A DNA stretch of 64,000 nucleotides from Myxococcus stipitatus (GTDB lineage Bacteria > Myxococcota > Myxococcia > Myxococcales > Myxococcaceae): positions 682,001 through 746,000 of the forward strand of contig NZ_CP102770.1 in the NCBI RefSeq assembly GCF_038561935.1. The letters run 5' to 3'. The first letter of the stretch is position 1. The number at the start of each line of letters is the position of its first letter. The translations under genes were made by a program, and so were the position numbers. Under the pieces are notes generated by a model. That model was not told the DNA's origin and searched no databases. It saw only the letters and a list, made by a program, of their open reading frames with translations. Below are positions 53,771 through 62,431 of the stretch, one piece after another.

Positions 53771-54682
53771 GTGGCCAGCGCCTTGGTGAATCCTCGCGTC
53801 CTCTCGTTCCTGTTGCCGGTGTGGGTGCTGCTCTTCGCATCCGGCTGTCCGCTCGACATCCGCATCCGCTGTGAAGACTCCCGGGAGTGTGAGTCCGGGC
53901 AGGTCTGCGTGCGTGGTGGCTGCGAGGACCTGCTCGGAGAGCGGGTGGGGGATGATTGCGAGTCGGATGCGGAATGTGGTCCGGGCTTCACCTGCGGCGA
54001 GGGATTCCCGGGCGGGTACTGCCTCCTGGAGTGCTCGCGGGAGCGGCCGTGTCCCGAGGGGAGTGTCTGCTCGCTGGGCCTGGGCCGGTGCCTGAGGACC
54101 TGTGGCGAGCACTGCACCCGGTCGGGCTATGGCTGTGGACCGGTGCCCGAGTCCTCCGGGCCGCTCGATGCCTGCGTGCCGGTGGCGACACCGGCGGATG
54201 GCGGGAGCGACGGGGGCTGCACGGGCGCTGGGTGTGGGACGCCGGATGGCGGGGGCTTGGAGGAGGACTGCACGACGGACTTCCAGTGTCGTGCCGGGTG
54301 GCGGTGCAGCAACAGTCAGGTGTGTGTCGAGGGGCCTCGGCTGGGGGAGGCCTGCCGGGACAGCTTCGAGTGCGCGGTCTACGCCACCTGCCCCAAGGAG
54401 CGGCTGCGGTGCGAGGAGACCTGCAACGCGCAGGTGGGCGGGCTCTGCTCGGCGGGCTATCGGTGCGCGCCGGACGGACTGTGCGTCCGGGAGTGCTCGG
54501 GGGTGCCGGCCACGGTGGGGGAGGAGTGTGAGAACTCGATGGACTGCTCTCCGTGCAGCGTGTGTGTGGCGTCCGCGCCGGGGTTGCGGTGCCGCCAGCC
54601 GTGCCGATTGGACAGGGACTGCCCGGGCGGTGCGACGGGGGCCTGTGAGTCGGTGGGGCAGGCGAAGTATTGCCGGTTGTAG
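53771..54682 (+). CDS. Second Cys-rich lipoprotein
   Basis: About 303 residues. The leader (VLSFLLPVWVLLFASGC) ends in a lipobox, and the mature part has at least 36 Cys in repeats such as CEDSRECESGQVCVRGGC, CESDAECGPGFTCGEG and CTTDFQCRAGWRCSNSQVC, each about 40 residues. A Gly/Asp linker at about 140-165 divides two blocks. Similar in design to the preceding lipoprotein, but with a different sequence, so possibly an old duplication. GTG 53771 has GGGAGG upstream; GTG 53786 is an alternative. Function unknown; likely a surface or adhesion-type protein. Confidence 0.75.
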   Translation: MASALVNPRVLSFLLPVWVLLFASGCPLDIRIRCEDSRECESGQVCVRGGCEDLLGERVGDDCESDAECGPGFTCGEGFPGGYCLLECSRERPCPEGSVCSLGLGRCLRTCGEHCTRSGYGCGPVPESSGPLDACVPVATPADGGSDGGCTGAGCGTPDGGGLEEDCTTDFQCRAGWRCSNSQVCVEGPRLGEACRDSFECAVYATCPKERLRCEETCNAQVGGLCSAGYRCAPDGLCVRECSGVPATVGEECENSMDCSPCSVCVASAPGLRCRQPCRLDRDCPGGATGACESVGQAKYCRL

Positions 54683-54740
54683 GCGGGGCTGAATCGGCCG
54701 GGTTGCTCGCGGGGGGCGGCTCCCGGAGAATGCCCGGGTG

Positions 54741-56912
54741 ATGACGGGTGAGGTGCTTTCGGGCCGCTACCGGCTTGAGCGGGAGCTGGGGCGTGGTGGA
54801 ATGGCCACGGTCTTCCTGGCGACGGACTTGCGGCTGGCTCGCCCGGTGGCGTTGAAGCGCATGCATCCGGGGGGAGGCGCGGGGCGCGCGGAGCGCTTCC
54901 GCCGCGAGGCCGAGCTGGCCGCCTCGCTCCGTCACCCCAACGTCCTGGAGGTCCACGACTACGGCGAGGACGGAGCGCATGGCCCGTTCCTCGTTTGTGA
55001 GTGGGTGAGAGGCGAGGACCTGCGGGCGTTGGCGGGGAGGCTGGTGCCGGTGCCGCCCGAGGCCGCGATGGTGCTGGCCTGGGAGCTGGCGCGAGCGCTG
55101 GCGGCGGCGCATGCGGTGGGCATCGTCCACCGGGACGTGAAGCCGGAGAACGTGCTCGTGGCCGAGGGTGGGCCGCTGAAGCTGGCGGACTTCGGGCTCG
55201 CGGCGCTGGAGGACCAGGAGCGGCTGACGAGCACGGGGGCGGTGACGGGCTCGCTGCCGTACATGGCGCCCGAGCGCATCGACACGGGGGCGTATTCGTC
55301 CGCGTCGGATGTGTACGCGGTGGGGGTCATCCTGTTCGAGCTGTGCTCGGGGGCCACGCCGCACTCGGGCAAGGGTGCGGCGCACCTGGCCGCGTCGGTG
55401 ATGACGAAGGATGCGCCGTCCTTGACGGAGTGGGCACCGGGGACGCCGGAGCCGCTGGCCACGTTGGTGGCGGGGTGCCTGGCGAGGGATGCGAGGGACC
55501 GGCCGAAGGATGGCGCGGTGCTCGCGTCGGCGCTGGAGGCGCTGCTGCTCAAGCGGGTGGGGCCTCCGGCGGAGGTGGCGCGGGAGTTCTTCGGAAATCC
55601 GGTGGCTGTTGCAGCGAAGTGGCGGCGAGGTCGCTTCGAGGGGTTGCTGGAGGAGGGGCGCGGGCTGTTGGCGCGAGGGGAGGGGGCGCGGGCGGCGAAG
55701 GTGCTCAACGCGGCGCTGGTGCTGGAGCCCGGGTCGACGGAGGTGCTGGCGCTGCTGCGCGAGGGGCCGAAGCGCTCCCGGTGGAAGGGCGGGGTGCTCG
55801 CGGCGGGGCTCGTGGGGTGCGCGGTGGTGGGGTGGGGCGGGTGGACGCTGGTTTCGAGTGAAGGTTTGGGCGCGGGGCCCGTCAGTCCCGCCGCCATGCG
55901 GAAGCCGGTAGGAGTGGAAGAGGCGGGGGAACCTCGCCGAGCCGAAGTCCCGATGCGTCCTCCAGACGCGGTGAAGGTGCCCACGGGAGGCGAGCGGGAG
56001 ACAGGAGTAGCGGGGCGCTCTCCGGAGCCTGCGGCGGCGAGTGGCTCGAAGGCTCCCGTCGACTCCCGGCAGTCGGTGAGCGCGGGAGGGGCGCCAACGC
56101 ATGGCCAGGACGTGGTGCCCACCGGTGGTGCTCTCGCGGACTCGCGCGAGCGAGGAGTGTCGGGGCGGGTGCCAACGGATGGGCCGGCCGTGGCGTCCGG
56201 CGGAACGGCGGTGGCGACTCCAGCGGACTCGCGCGAGCGAGGAGTGCCGGGGCGGGTGCCAACGGATGGGCCGGCCGTGGCATCCGGCGGAACGGCGGGG
56301 GGCGCTCCAGGAGACTCGCGGCAGCACGCACCAAGCGAGAGCGTCAAGGCGTCTGCGTCCGGCTCGACGGGCAGCGAAGCTCGCGACCGCGCGAAGGAGG
56401 CAGGTCGAAAGTCAGACCCGGCGAAGCTCCCACGGTCCTCGGTGGCGGAGACGGCCCCTTCACCGGCACCCTCGCAGGTGGAGAGCCCGAAGCCCGCGGC
56501 GCTGAAGGTGACCTCGCGTCCGTGGGCGGAAGTGTTCGTGAATGGCGAGAGCCGAGGCTACACACCTCGCGTGCGTGAGCTCTCCCTTCCGCCGGGCACC
56601 CACCGGCTGCGCTTCGTCAATCCGCTGTGCGACGAAGTCGAAGTCTCGGTGACGCTCGCGGCAGGGGAGACCGTCTCGCGCGATGTGGTGCTGACACTGC
56701 GCAAGGCGGAGGTCGCCCTTCAGGCCCCCGTGGGCGCCAGACTCTTCGTGGATGGCCGCGAGGTGGGCACCGCGCCGCTGTCGGGCCCGGTGTCGCTCGA
56801 GCACGGCAAGCATCGGGTGAGCGCGCATCTTCCGGGCGCGGCTCCCGTGCAACGCGAGGTGGAGGTGGTGGCCGGCCGTCGCCTCGAGGTGTCGCTGGAG
56901 GTGTCCCCGTGA
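54741..56912 (+). CDS. Ser/Thr protein kinase with PEGA repeats
   Basis: A 723-residue transmembrane kinase. Kinase motifs are GRGGMATVF, ALKRM (Lys), HRDVKPENV, DFGLA and APE, within residues 8-275. After a transmembrane helix at about 353-375 comes a long, low-complexity extracytoplasmic linker holding a 29-residue tandem repeat. Two PEGA domains form the C-terminus: SRPWAEVFVNGESRGYTP and PVGARLFVDGREVGTAPL. PEGA domains bind envelope components, so this is a probable envelope sensor. The start is ATG 54741, with in-frame GTG 54738 one codon earlier as an alternative. It shares one base with the next gene (TGATG), which suggests translational coupling. Confidence 0.92.
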   Translation: MTGEVLSGRYRLERELGRGGMATVFLATDLRLARPVALKRMHPGGGAGRAERFRREAELAASLRHPNVLEVHDYGEDGAHGPFLVCEWVRGEDLRALAGRLVPVPPEAAMVLAWELARALAAAHAVGIVHRDVKPENVLVAEGGPLKLADFGLAALEDQERLTSTGAVTGSLPYMAPERIDTGAYSSASDVYAVGVILFELCSGATPHSGKGAAHLAASVMTKDAPSLTEWAPGTPEPLATLVAGCLARDARDRPKDGAVLASALEALLLKRVGPPAEVAREFFGNPVAVAAKWRRGRFEGLLEEGRGLLARGEGARAAKVLNAALVLEPGSTEVLALLREGPKRSRWKGGVLAAGLVGCAVVGWGGWTLVSSEGLGAGPVSPAAMRKPVGVEEAGEPRRAEVPMRPPDAVKVPTGGERETGVAGRSPEPAAASGSKAPVDSRQSVSAGGAPTHGQDVVPTGGALADSRERGVSGRVPTDGPAVASGGTAVATPADSRERGVPGRVPTDGPAVASGGTAGGAPGDSRQHAPSESVKASASGSTGSEARDRAKEAGRKSDPAKLPRSSVAETAPSPAPSQVESPKPAALKVTSRPWAEVFVNGESRGYTPRVRELSLPPGTHRLRFVNPLCDEVEVSVTLAAGETVSRDVVLTLRKAEVALQAPVGARLFVDGREVGTAPLSGPVSLEHGKHRVSAHLPGAAPVQREVEVVAGRRLEVSLEVSP
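56136..56309 (+). repeat. Two-copy 87-bp tandem repeat within the kinase gene
   Basis: Copies 56136-56222 and 56223-56309 are nearly identical over their first 75 bases. Each encodes 29 residues beginning ADSRERGV. Their very low divergence suggests recent duplication, and length variation between strains is expected. Confidence 0.85.
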
Positions 56913-57631
56913 TGGGGGCAGCGTGGTTGTTGGTGGCGCTGGCCGCCTCTCCGCTGGATGGTGCTCGGAGCGCCTATCAGTCCGGTGAGCTGACGCAGGC
57001 ACGCACGGAGCTGGAGTCGTTGCTCTACCCGCTGAAGCTGGAGGGAGAGTCGCTGGAGGCGGAGGGGCACCTGCTGCTCGCGGCGACCTACCACGCGCAG
57101 GAGGAGAACGCGCGCGCCGAGGACGAGGTCGTGCGTGCGTTCGCCGTGCGCGAGGACCTGGGCGTGGACCCGCTCTTGTATCCGCCAGACTTTCTCGCCT
57201 TCGTGGGGAGAGCCCGCACGCAGCACCAGTCGCGCATCGCGGAGCTGCGCGCGGAGCGGCGTCCTCGCCTGGTGCCTCCGCCCGCGCCGCTGGTCGAGCC
57301 GGTGTCGAAGGATGCCGAGGTGCCCACCCTCTCGCGAGCCTGGTACCTGGCGCCGCTGGGCATCGGACACTTCAAGCACGGGCGTTCGCGGATGGGGACG
57401 GTGATGGCGGTGACGCAGGGGGTGGGGCTCGCGGTGGCGGGGGCCTCGCTGGGGGCGTCCTTGTCGATGCGGGGGGCGGACGGGCGTTACAGTGCGAGTG
57501 ATGCGGGGACGGCGCGGACCCTCAATGTGACGTACCTGGTGGGGGCGTATGTGTTCGCGGCGGCCTATGCGTACGGCGTGCTGGATGGGATGGTGTTGGC
57601 GCCGGAGACGCCTGCCCGGCCGGGTCCCTGA
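56912..57631 (+). CDS. Exported helical-repeat protein with C-terminal membrane helices, kinase partner
   Basis: A 239-residue protein with a short signal-like N-terminus (MGAAWLLVALAASPLDG). Residues 18-100 form TPR-like helices (YQSGELTQARTELESLLYPLKLEGESLEAEGHLLLAATYHAQEENARAE). A basic spacer follows, then two transmembrane helices at about 160-185 and 205-225. Its start overlaps the PEGA kinase stop by one base. It is probably the partner or substrate of that kinase. TPR-type plus membrane tail proteins of this kind follow many myxobacterial kinases; the role is not known. Confidence 0.7.
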   Translation: MGAAWLLVALAASPLDGARSAYQSGELTQARTELESLLYPLKLEGESLEAEGHLLLAATYHAQEENARAEDEVVRAFAVREDLGVDPLLYPPDFLAFVGRARTQHQSRIAELRAERRPRLVPPPAPLVEPVSKDAEVPTLSRAWYLAPLGIGHFKHGRSRMGTVMAVTQGVGLAVAGASLGASLSMRGADGRYSASDAGTARTLNVTYLVGAYVFAAAYAYGVLDGMVLAPETPARPGP

Positions 57632-57693
57632 GGAACAGGCGGGACTTTCACGGTCCCCTGGCTGCATTTAGATGCAGGAGAATGGAGGTCGGT

Positions 57694-57936
57694 ATGTCGC
57701 GCGAAATCGTCCGCGAGCGCTCGTTCAATCCCATCGTCGCGGGTTTGCTGTCGCTCTTCTTCCCGGGGTTGGGACAGCTCTACAAGGGGCACCTCATCCG
57801 GGCCATCCTGTGGTTCTGCTTCGTGGGCGTGGGCTACTGGCTGCTGGTTGTCCCCGGCGTCGTGCTGCATGTCCTGTGTGTGCTGGGGGCCACGTTTGGA
57901 AGTGCGGGGAAGGAGCGGTTCCGGTTCGCGCGGTAG
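57694..57936 (+). CDS. Small two-helix membrane protein
   Basis: An 80-residue protein. After MSREIVRERSFNPIVAGLLSLFFPGLGQLYKG it has a first helix, a G-Q-x-Y-x-G turn as in TM2/DUF5683-type proteins, and a second helix (WFCFVGVGYWLLVVPGVVLHVLCVLGATFG). The FFPGLGQLYKG motif is conserved in small bacterial TM2-like proteins of unknown role. GGAGG before ATG 57694 decides the start over ATG 57682. A CTGCAT-TTAG-ATGCAG hairpin lies just upstream. Confidence 0.75.
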   Translation: MSREIVRERSFNPIVAGLLSLFFPGLGQLYKGHLIRAILWFCFVGVGYWLLVVPGVVLHVLCVLGATFGSAGKERFRFAR

Positions 57937-58047
57937 CCGGGCCTCGCGGCATGACGAAACGATGACCCTCCGTGGGCGGAGTGTCGGCCAACGGAGGGGG
58001 CGGGCCCTGTACTCAAGAGGCTGTCTCGATTCAGAGGGAGCAGCCGC

Positions 58048-58467
58048 ATGGGTATGTCCATGGGAGGTGGCCGTGGGGGGATGAAGAGTGAGATCAACGT
58101 CACGCCCTTGGTCGACGTGGTGTTGGTGCTCCTCATCATCTTCATGGTGGTGACGCCGATGATGAAGCGGGGGAAGGAGGTCGAGCTTCCCCGGGCCCAG
58201 CAGACGGAGGAGGACGGACCGGACCCGCTGATTCTCTCCATGACGCCGGACCGGAAGCTGTTCGTGGAGTCGGAGGTGTCCGCGAGTGACGCGGACTTCC
58301 AGAAGAAGCTGCGGGAAGCGATGCGCCAGGACCCCCAGCGGCGGCTGTTGCTGAAGGCGGACCAATCGCTGACCTACCGCGACGTGATGAAGGTGATGCT
58401 GCTGGCGAAGGCGACGGGAGCGGAGAAGGTGTCGCTCGCGGTGGTGGAGCCGAAGCAGGACAAGTAG
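58048..58467 (+). CDS. ExbD/TolR-family biopolymer transport protein
   Basis: A 139-residue protein: N-terminal cytoplasmic MGMSMGGGRGGMKSEINVTPLVDVVLVLLIIFMVVTP, with the functional Asp in the membrane helix (VDVVLVLL), then a periplasmic domain ending VSLAVVEPKQDK. ExbD/TolR forms a proton channel with ExbB/TolQ to power TonB or Tol. No ExbB partner is beside it. The TonB-like gene at 12 kb is not nearby. GAGGGAG precedes the ATG. Confidence 0.9.
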   Translation: MGMSMGGGRGGMKSEINVTPLVDVVLVLLIIFMVVTPMMKRGKEVELPRAQQTEEDGPDPLILSMTPDRKLFVESEVSASDADFQKKLREAMRQDPQRRLLLKADQSLTYRDVMKVMLLAKATGAEKVSLAVVEPKQDK

Positions 58468-58513
58468 CGCCCGATTCCGAGGGACAGGCGCGCCAGGGCA
58501 TAGTCTCGCGGAT

Positions 58514-59239
58514 ATGCGGGGACTCTGGGCACGGATGTCTGGGCGGCACGTGGCGGTGACGCGGCTCTACGGGATGCTGCTGTTGCTGTTGGTGTGCTGC
58601 CTGGGGTTCATCGCGCTGTCGGACGAGGTGACAGAGGGGGAGACGCAGGACTTCGACGAGCGGGTGTTGCGAGCACTGCGCAGTCCCGGAGACCTGTCGG
58701 TGCCGCGAGGCCCCTGGTGGCTGCGTCCCATGGCGGAGGACGTGACGTCACTGGGGGGCGCGCCGGTGTTGTTGCTGGTGACGCTGGCGGTGCTGGGCTT
58801 CTTGGCGCTGGCGAGGCGCTACCGGACGGTGTTGTTGGTCCTGGTGGCGACGGTGGGTGGGACGCTGTTGAACGGGGGGCTGAAGCATCTCTTCGCGCGT
58901 CCAAGGCCCTCGGTGGTGCCGCATCTCCAGCACGTGGTGTCGACGAGCTTCCCGAGCGGGCACGCGATGTTGTCTGCGATTGTGTACCTCACGCTGGGAG
59001 GGCTGTTGGCGCAGCTCGCGGAGCCCAGGCGGTTGAAGGCATACATCCTCACGGTGGCCTTGCTGCTCCCGCTCCTGGTGGGACTGACGCGGGTGTACCT
59101 GGGCGTGCACTACCCCACGGACGTGCTGGGCGGCTGGGTGGCGGGACTCGCCTGGGCCCTGCTGACCGCGCTGACCGCGCGCGCCTTGCGAAGGCGCAGC
59201 CCGGCGCTTCGCGAAGAAGCCCACCGTGGGGTGGAATGA
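58514..59239 (+). CDS. PAP2-family membrane phosphatase
   Basis: A 241-residue protein with five or six membrane helices and the three phosphatase motifs: KHLFARPRP, SFPSGHAM and TRVYLGVHYPTDVLGG. Such enzymes remove phosphate from phosphatidate or undecaprenyl pyrophosphate. The motif set looks fully active. It overlaps nothing; the following lipoprotein starts 17 bp after its stop and is probably co-transcribed. Confidence 0.9.
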   Translation: MRGLWARMSGRHVAVTRLYGMLLLLLVCCLGFIALSDEVTEGETQDFDERVLRALRSPGDLSVPRGPWWLRPMAEDVTSLGGAPVLLLVTLAVLGFLALARRYRTVLLVLVATVGGTLLNGGLKHLFARPRPSVVPHLQHVVSTSFPSGHAMLSAIVYLTLGGLLAQLAEPRRLKAYILTVALLLPLLVGLTRVYLGVHYPTDVLGGWVAGLAWALLTALTARALRRRSPALREEAHRGVE

Positions 59240-59256
59240 TGGGACATGGAGGACAC

Positions 59257-59682
59257 ATGAAGCGCCGCGGAACGGTCTCGCTGGGCATGCTCCTGCTGCT
59301 TTCGGGGTGCGCACGGTCCCGGCCAGAAAAGGCGCCGCCCGAGGAAGCCGCGCACTACAGGTTCCCCATCACCCTGCCCACGGAAGGACAGCAGGTCCTC
59401 TCCGGCCCCATCGCATCGGCCGTGTCCCTGGCCATGGAGGACTTCCTCCCGCTCGGACACACGCCCCCTCGTGACGCGAGCCCCATGGAGCTCTGTGCCT
59501 CGCGCCGAGACGCCTACGACGTGACAGCCGTCCCGGGCTCCGCCGACGCGAGCGTCATCTTCGTCAGCTTCTCGCCGCGCGCGAGCGCCTGCCGCGACCT
59601 CCAAGGCCCCAGCCGCTCCGACACGCCCGTCGTCTACGCCGTGGACATCGCCCGAAGCCGCATCCTCTCCGTCCAGAAGTAG
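59257..59682 (+). CDS. Small hypothetical lipoprotein
   Basis: A 141-residue lipoprotein (leader ends LLLLSGC). The mature part contains ITLPTEGQQVLSGPIASAVSLAMEDFLP and two Cys (in ELCASRR and RASACRDL) that may pair. The last third has strand-rich sequence (DVTAVPGSADASVIFVSFSP). GGAGG lies just before the ATG. Downstream of the PAP2 gene by 17 bp. No family recognised. Confidence 0.75.
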   Translation: MKRRGTVSLGMLLLLSGCARSRPEKAPPEEAAHYRFPITLPTEGQQVLSGPIASAVSLAMEDFLPLGHTPPRDASPMELCASRRDAYDVTAVPGSADASVIFVSFSPRASACRDLQGPSRSDTPVVYAVDIARSRILSVQK

Positions 59683-59690
59683 TCGTCCCG

Positions 59691-59710
59691 CCGGGCGCCT
59701 CGCTGCCCGG
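59691..59710 (+). terminator. Possible weak hairpin terminator
   Basis: Six-bp arms CCGGGC / GCCCGG with an 8-base loop, nine bases past the small lipoprotein stop. No T-run. Confidence 0.4.
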
Positions 59711-59856
59711 ACCGCCGAGGAGGCGACCTTCGCCGCACCCCCTCCTCACGAAAAAGCCCCACCCCGTCGCCCGCTGCGCGAAAGTCGCGGCCCCGTGCGC
59801 CGTCCCTCGCTCCGCTCCTCACCCCGCTCCCCCGCACCTCTCGCGAGGTCCTGGGC

Positions 59857-61605
59857 ATGAGCGTGTGGAGCTGGCTGCGCCGATGGTTCCCCGCGCTGCG
59901 GACCGAGTTCGTCCCCATCTTCTACGATGAGGCCTACCGCCTCCCGCTCACCGGCATCGAGAACACCGTCGGCGTCGAGCCTCGCGGCGTCGACTTCACC
60001 GCCTGGTACCTCCTCGAGAAGCACGTCGTCCGCCCCGCCGACGTCTACCGCCCCCGCCCCGTGAGCTACGCCGAGCTCTCCCGCGTCCACGACGCCGCCT
60101 ACCTCGAGTCCCTCGGCCGGCCAGAGACCCTCGCGCGCATCTACGCCGTGGACCCGTCCGAAGTCCCCGTCGACACACTCCTCTCCAACGTCCGCCTCGT
60201 CTGCGGAGGCACCCTCGGCGCCGCGCGCCTCGCCTTCGGCCGCCGAGGCCCCGTCGTCAACATGGCCGGCGGCTTCCACCACGCCGCCCCCGGACGCGGC
60301 GGTGGCTTCTGCGCCGTCAACGACATCGCCGTCGCGCTCGCCTCCCTCCAGGCCGATGGCTACGAAGGACACACCGTCGTCCTCGACCTCGACGCCCACC
60401 CGCCCGACGGGACCGCCGAGTGTCTCGCCGGCAACCCCAAGGTCTGGATTGGCTCGCTCTCCGGCAGCGACTGGGGCGCGCTCCCCGAAGGCGTCGATGA
60501 GACCCGCGTCCCCGACGGCATCTCCGACGACGGCTACCTCGCGCTCCTCGAGGCCCTCCTGTCGCGCATGCCCAAGGCCGACCTCGCCTTCGTCATCGCG
60601 GGAGGAGACGTCCTCGCCGGAGACCGCTTCGGCCGCGTGGGCCTCTCGGTGCAAGGCGTGCGACGCCGCGACCAGCTCATCGCCGACGCCCTTCGCGGAG
60701 TCCCGAGCGTCTGGCTCCCCGGAGGCGGCTACCACGCCGACTCCTGGAAGCTCTTCGCCGGCACCGTGCTCGTGCTCTCCGGCATGGGCGGCCGTCTCAT
60801 CAAGGAGCGCTACGACCCGCTGAGCGCGCGCTACCGCCGCATCTCCCGCCTGCTCATGCGCGAAGGCACCCCGCTCGACGACATCACCATCACCCTCGAG
60901 GACCTCGAAGGCTCGCTCGGCCTGGGCGGAGACCCGCAGCCCCGCGTGCTCGGCTACTACACGGCGCAGTCGCTGGAGTACGCGCTCTTCCGCTACGGCC
61001 TGCTGTGGCAGGTGGAGCGCCTGGGCTACAGCCGCCCTCGCGTCGAGGTGGGCTCCACCGGCGCGGGAGACCGCATCAAGGTGCTCGGCCGAGCCGGAGG
61101 CCAGGAGCACCTCCTGGTCGACGTCGTCGTGGAGCGCCGCACCATCGCCGACGAGCCCTACTTCTTCGTCAACTGGCTCAGCCTGCGCCACCCGCGCGCG
61201 CGCTTCAGCGAGCGCCGTCCCCAGCTCCCCGGCCAGGAGGTCCCCGGCCTGGGCCTGGCGCGCGAGGCCACGGAGATGTTCGTCCTGATGGCCCGGCGAC
61301 TGGCGCTCGCCGGCGTCGCGTTCCGTCCCATGTGGTACCACCTCGCCGTGGTGGCCAAGGCCCGCTTCCGCTTCGTGGACCCCGCGAGACAAGGCCGCTT
61401 CGAGGCCCTGATGCGAGACCTCGCCCCGCTCCCCCTGCTGGAGGCCACCCGCGCCGTCGCCGACGGCCGGGTCGTCCTCGACGGCGAGCCCTACCGCTGG
61501 GAGCCCGCGGACATGGTCCTGCGCCTGGAGCCCCAGCCGCTCGACACCGACGCCATCGCCGCCGAGCGCGAGCGCTGCCACTTCACCGTGGAACCGCGCC
61601 GCTGA
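59857..61605 (+). CDS. Histone deacetylase-family amidohydrolase with C-terminal extension
   Basis: A 582-residue protein. The first 330 residues are a class II/acetoin-utilisation-type deacetylase: FYDEAYRLPL, GGFHHAAPGRGGGFCAVNDIAVA (active-site His pair), LDLDAHPPDGTAE (Zn-binding Asp and His), GGDVLAGDRFG and PGGGYHADS (Tyr). All catalytic residues expected for Zn-dependent deacetylation are present. About 250 further residues (from LEGSLGLGGDPQPRV) have no family I recognise. Possible substrates are acetylated polyamines or proteins. ATG 59857 is the first good start. Confidence 0.87.
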   Translation: MSVWSWLRRWFPALRTEFVPIFYDEAYRLPLTGIENTVGVEPRGVDFTAWYLLEKHVVRPADVYRPRPVSYAELSRVHDAAYLESLGRPETLARIYAVDPSEVPVDTLLSNVRLVCGGTLGAARLAFGRRGPVVNMAGGFHHAAPGRGGGFCAVNDIAVALASLQADGYEGHTVVLDLDAHPPDGTAECLAGNPKVWIGSLSGSDWGALPEGVDETRVPDGISDDGYLALLEALLSRMPKADLAFVIAGGDVLAGDRFGRVGLSVQGVRRRDQLIADALRGVPSVWLPGGGYHADSWKLFAGTVLVLSGMGGRLIKERYDPLSARYRRISRLLMREGTPLDDITITLEDLEGSLGLGGDPQPRVLGYYTAQSLEYALFRYGLLWQVERLGYSRPRVEVGSTGAGDRIKVLGRAGGQEHLLVDVVVERRTIADEPYFFVNWLSLRHPRARFSERRPQLPGQEVPGLGLAREATEMFVLMARRLALAGVAFRPMWYHLAVVAKARFRFVDPARQGRFEALMRDLAPLPLLEATRAVADGRVVLDGEPYRWEPADMVLRLEPQPLDTDAIAAERERCHFTVEPRR

Positions 61606-61642
61606 GACACGTCACCCCGCATGGGCATGGTAGGCAGACACC

Positions 61643-62302
61643 GTGGACCTGGACGCCCTTCGCCGTGAACAACACAAGCTGCGGCTCTCCTGGATGCCGT
61701 GGCTCTACTTCACCCTCAAGCCGCGCCACCGCGAGTGGGCCGAGGCCTGGCAGCGCGAGGTGCAACAGCGCCTGCGAGACCTGGAGACGGTTGAAATCGC
61801 GGAGGGATGTTTCATCGCCCCGGAGGCCCGCGTCTTCGCCGAGCCCGGTCGCTCCGTCGTCATCGGCCCCGGCTGTAGCATCGCCGCGGACGCGTTCGTC
61901 CACGGCCCCGTCGTCCTGGGCCCTCGGGTGAGCCTCAATGCGCGGGTGAGCCTGGATGGCGGTGCGGGCGGCATCCGTATCGGCGAAGGCTCACGTATCG
62001 CCACGGGCGCCACCCTCTACGCCTTCGACCACGGCCTCGCGCCGGACCGCCCCGTGCGTGAACAGCCCGTGACCTCCCGCGGCATCACCGTGGGCGCGGA
62101 TGTGTGGATAGGTGCCAACGCGGGCGTGACGGACGGCGTCACCCTGGGAGACCACGCCGTGGTGGCCATGGGCGCGGTGGTGACGCGGGATGTGCCGCCG
62201 TGGGCCATCGTCGGCGGGGTGCCCGCCCGTGTGCTCGGGGACCGTCGAGACCGCCCTCGCTCGGGTTTTCCTGGCGGGTGGGAACCCGAGGACCAAGGGT
62301 GA
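61643..62302 (+). CDS. Hexapeptide-repeat acyltransferase
   Basis: A 219-residue left-handed beta-helix enzyme of the NodL/maltose acetyltransferase group. Repeats such as VVIGPGCSIAADAFVHGPVVLGPRV run through about 60-190. The catalytic His is in YAFDHGLAPDRPVREQPV, and the end contains VWIGANAGVTDGVTLGDHAVVAMGAVVTRDVPPWAIVGGVPARV, the classic terminal coil. Transfers acetyl or another acyl group from CoA to a sugar or similar acceptor. GTG start at 61643. It lies 37 bp after the deacetylase-family gene and may share its transcript. Confidence 0.88.
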   Translation: MDLDALRREQHKLRLSWMPWLYFTLKPRHREWAEAWQREVQQRLRDLETVEIAEGCFIAPEARVFAEPGRSVVIGPGCSIAADAFVHGPVVLGPRVSLNARVSLDGGAGGIRIGEGSRIATGATLYAFDHGLAPDRPVREQPVTSRGITVGADVWIGANAGVTDGVTLGDHAVVAMGAVVTRDVPPWAIVGGVPARVLGDRRDRPRSGFPGGWEPEDQG

Positions 62303-62431
62303 ACTTTCTCTGCCTTCATTGACTTCCCGACATTCGCCGGTTCTATGCTGGAATCCGACGTCGCCACGGGAGGGGCACGGGGTCATTGGACAGGGTTCTG
62401 GCCCCCCCGACCGTGGGCGCAGGAGGTCGAA

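Noticed and set aside
53988-56327. A 779-codon minus-strand frame opposite the second Cys-rich lipoprotein and the PEGA kinase.
   Set aside because: Pro/Arg/Ser-rich shadow sequence without domains; it spans two real genes.
57662-57677. CTGCAT-TTAG-ATGCAG hairpin as a terminator or operator.
   Set aside because: A single 6-bp stem with no T-run and no partner site; noted only in the gene entry.
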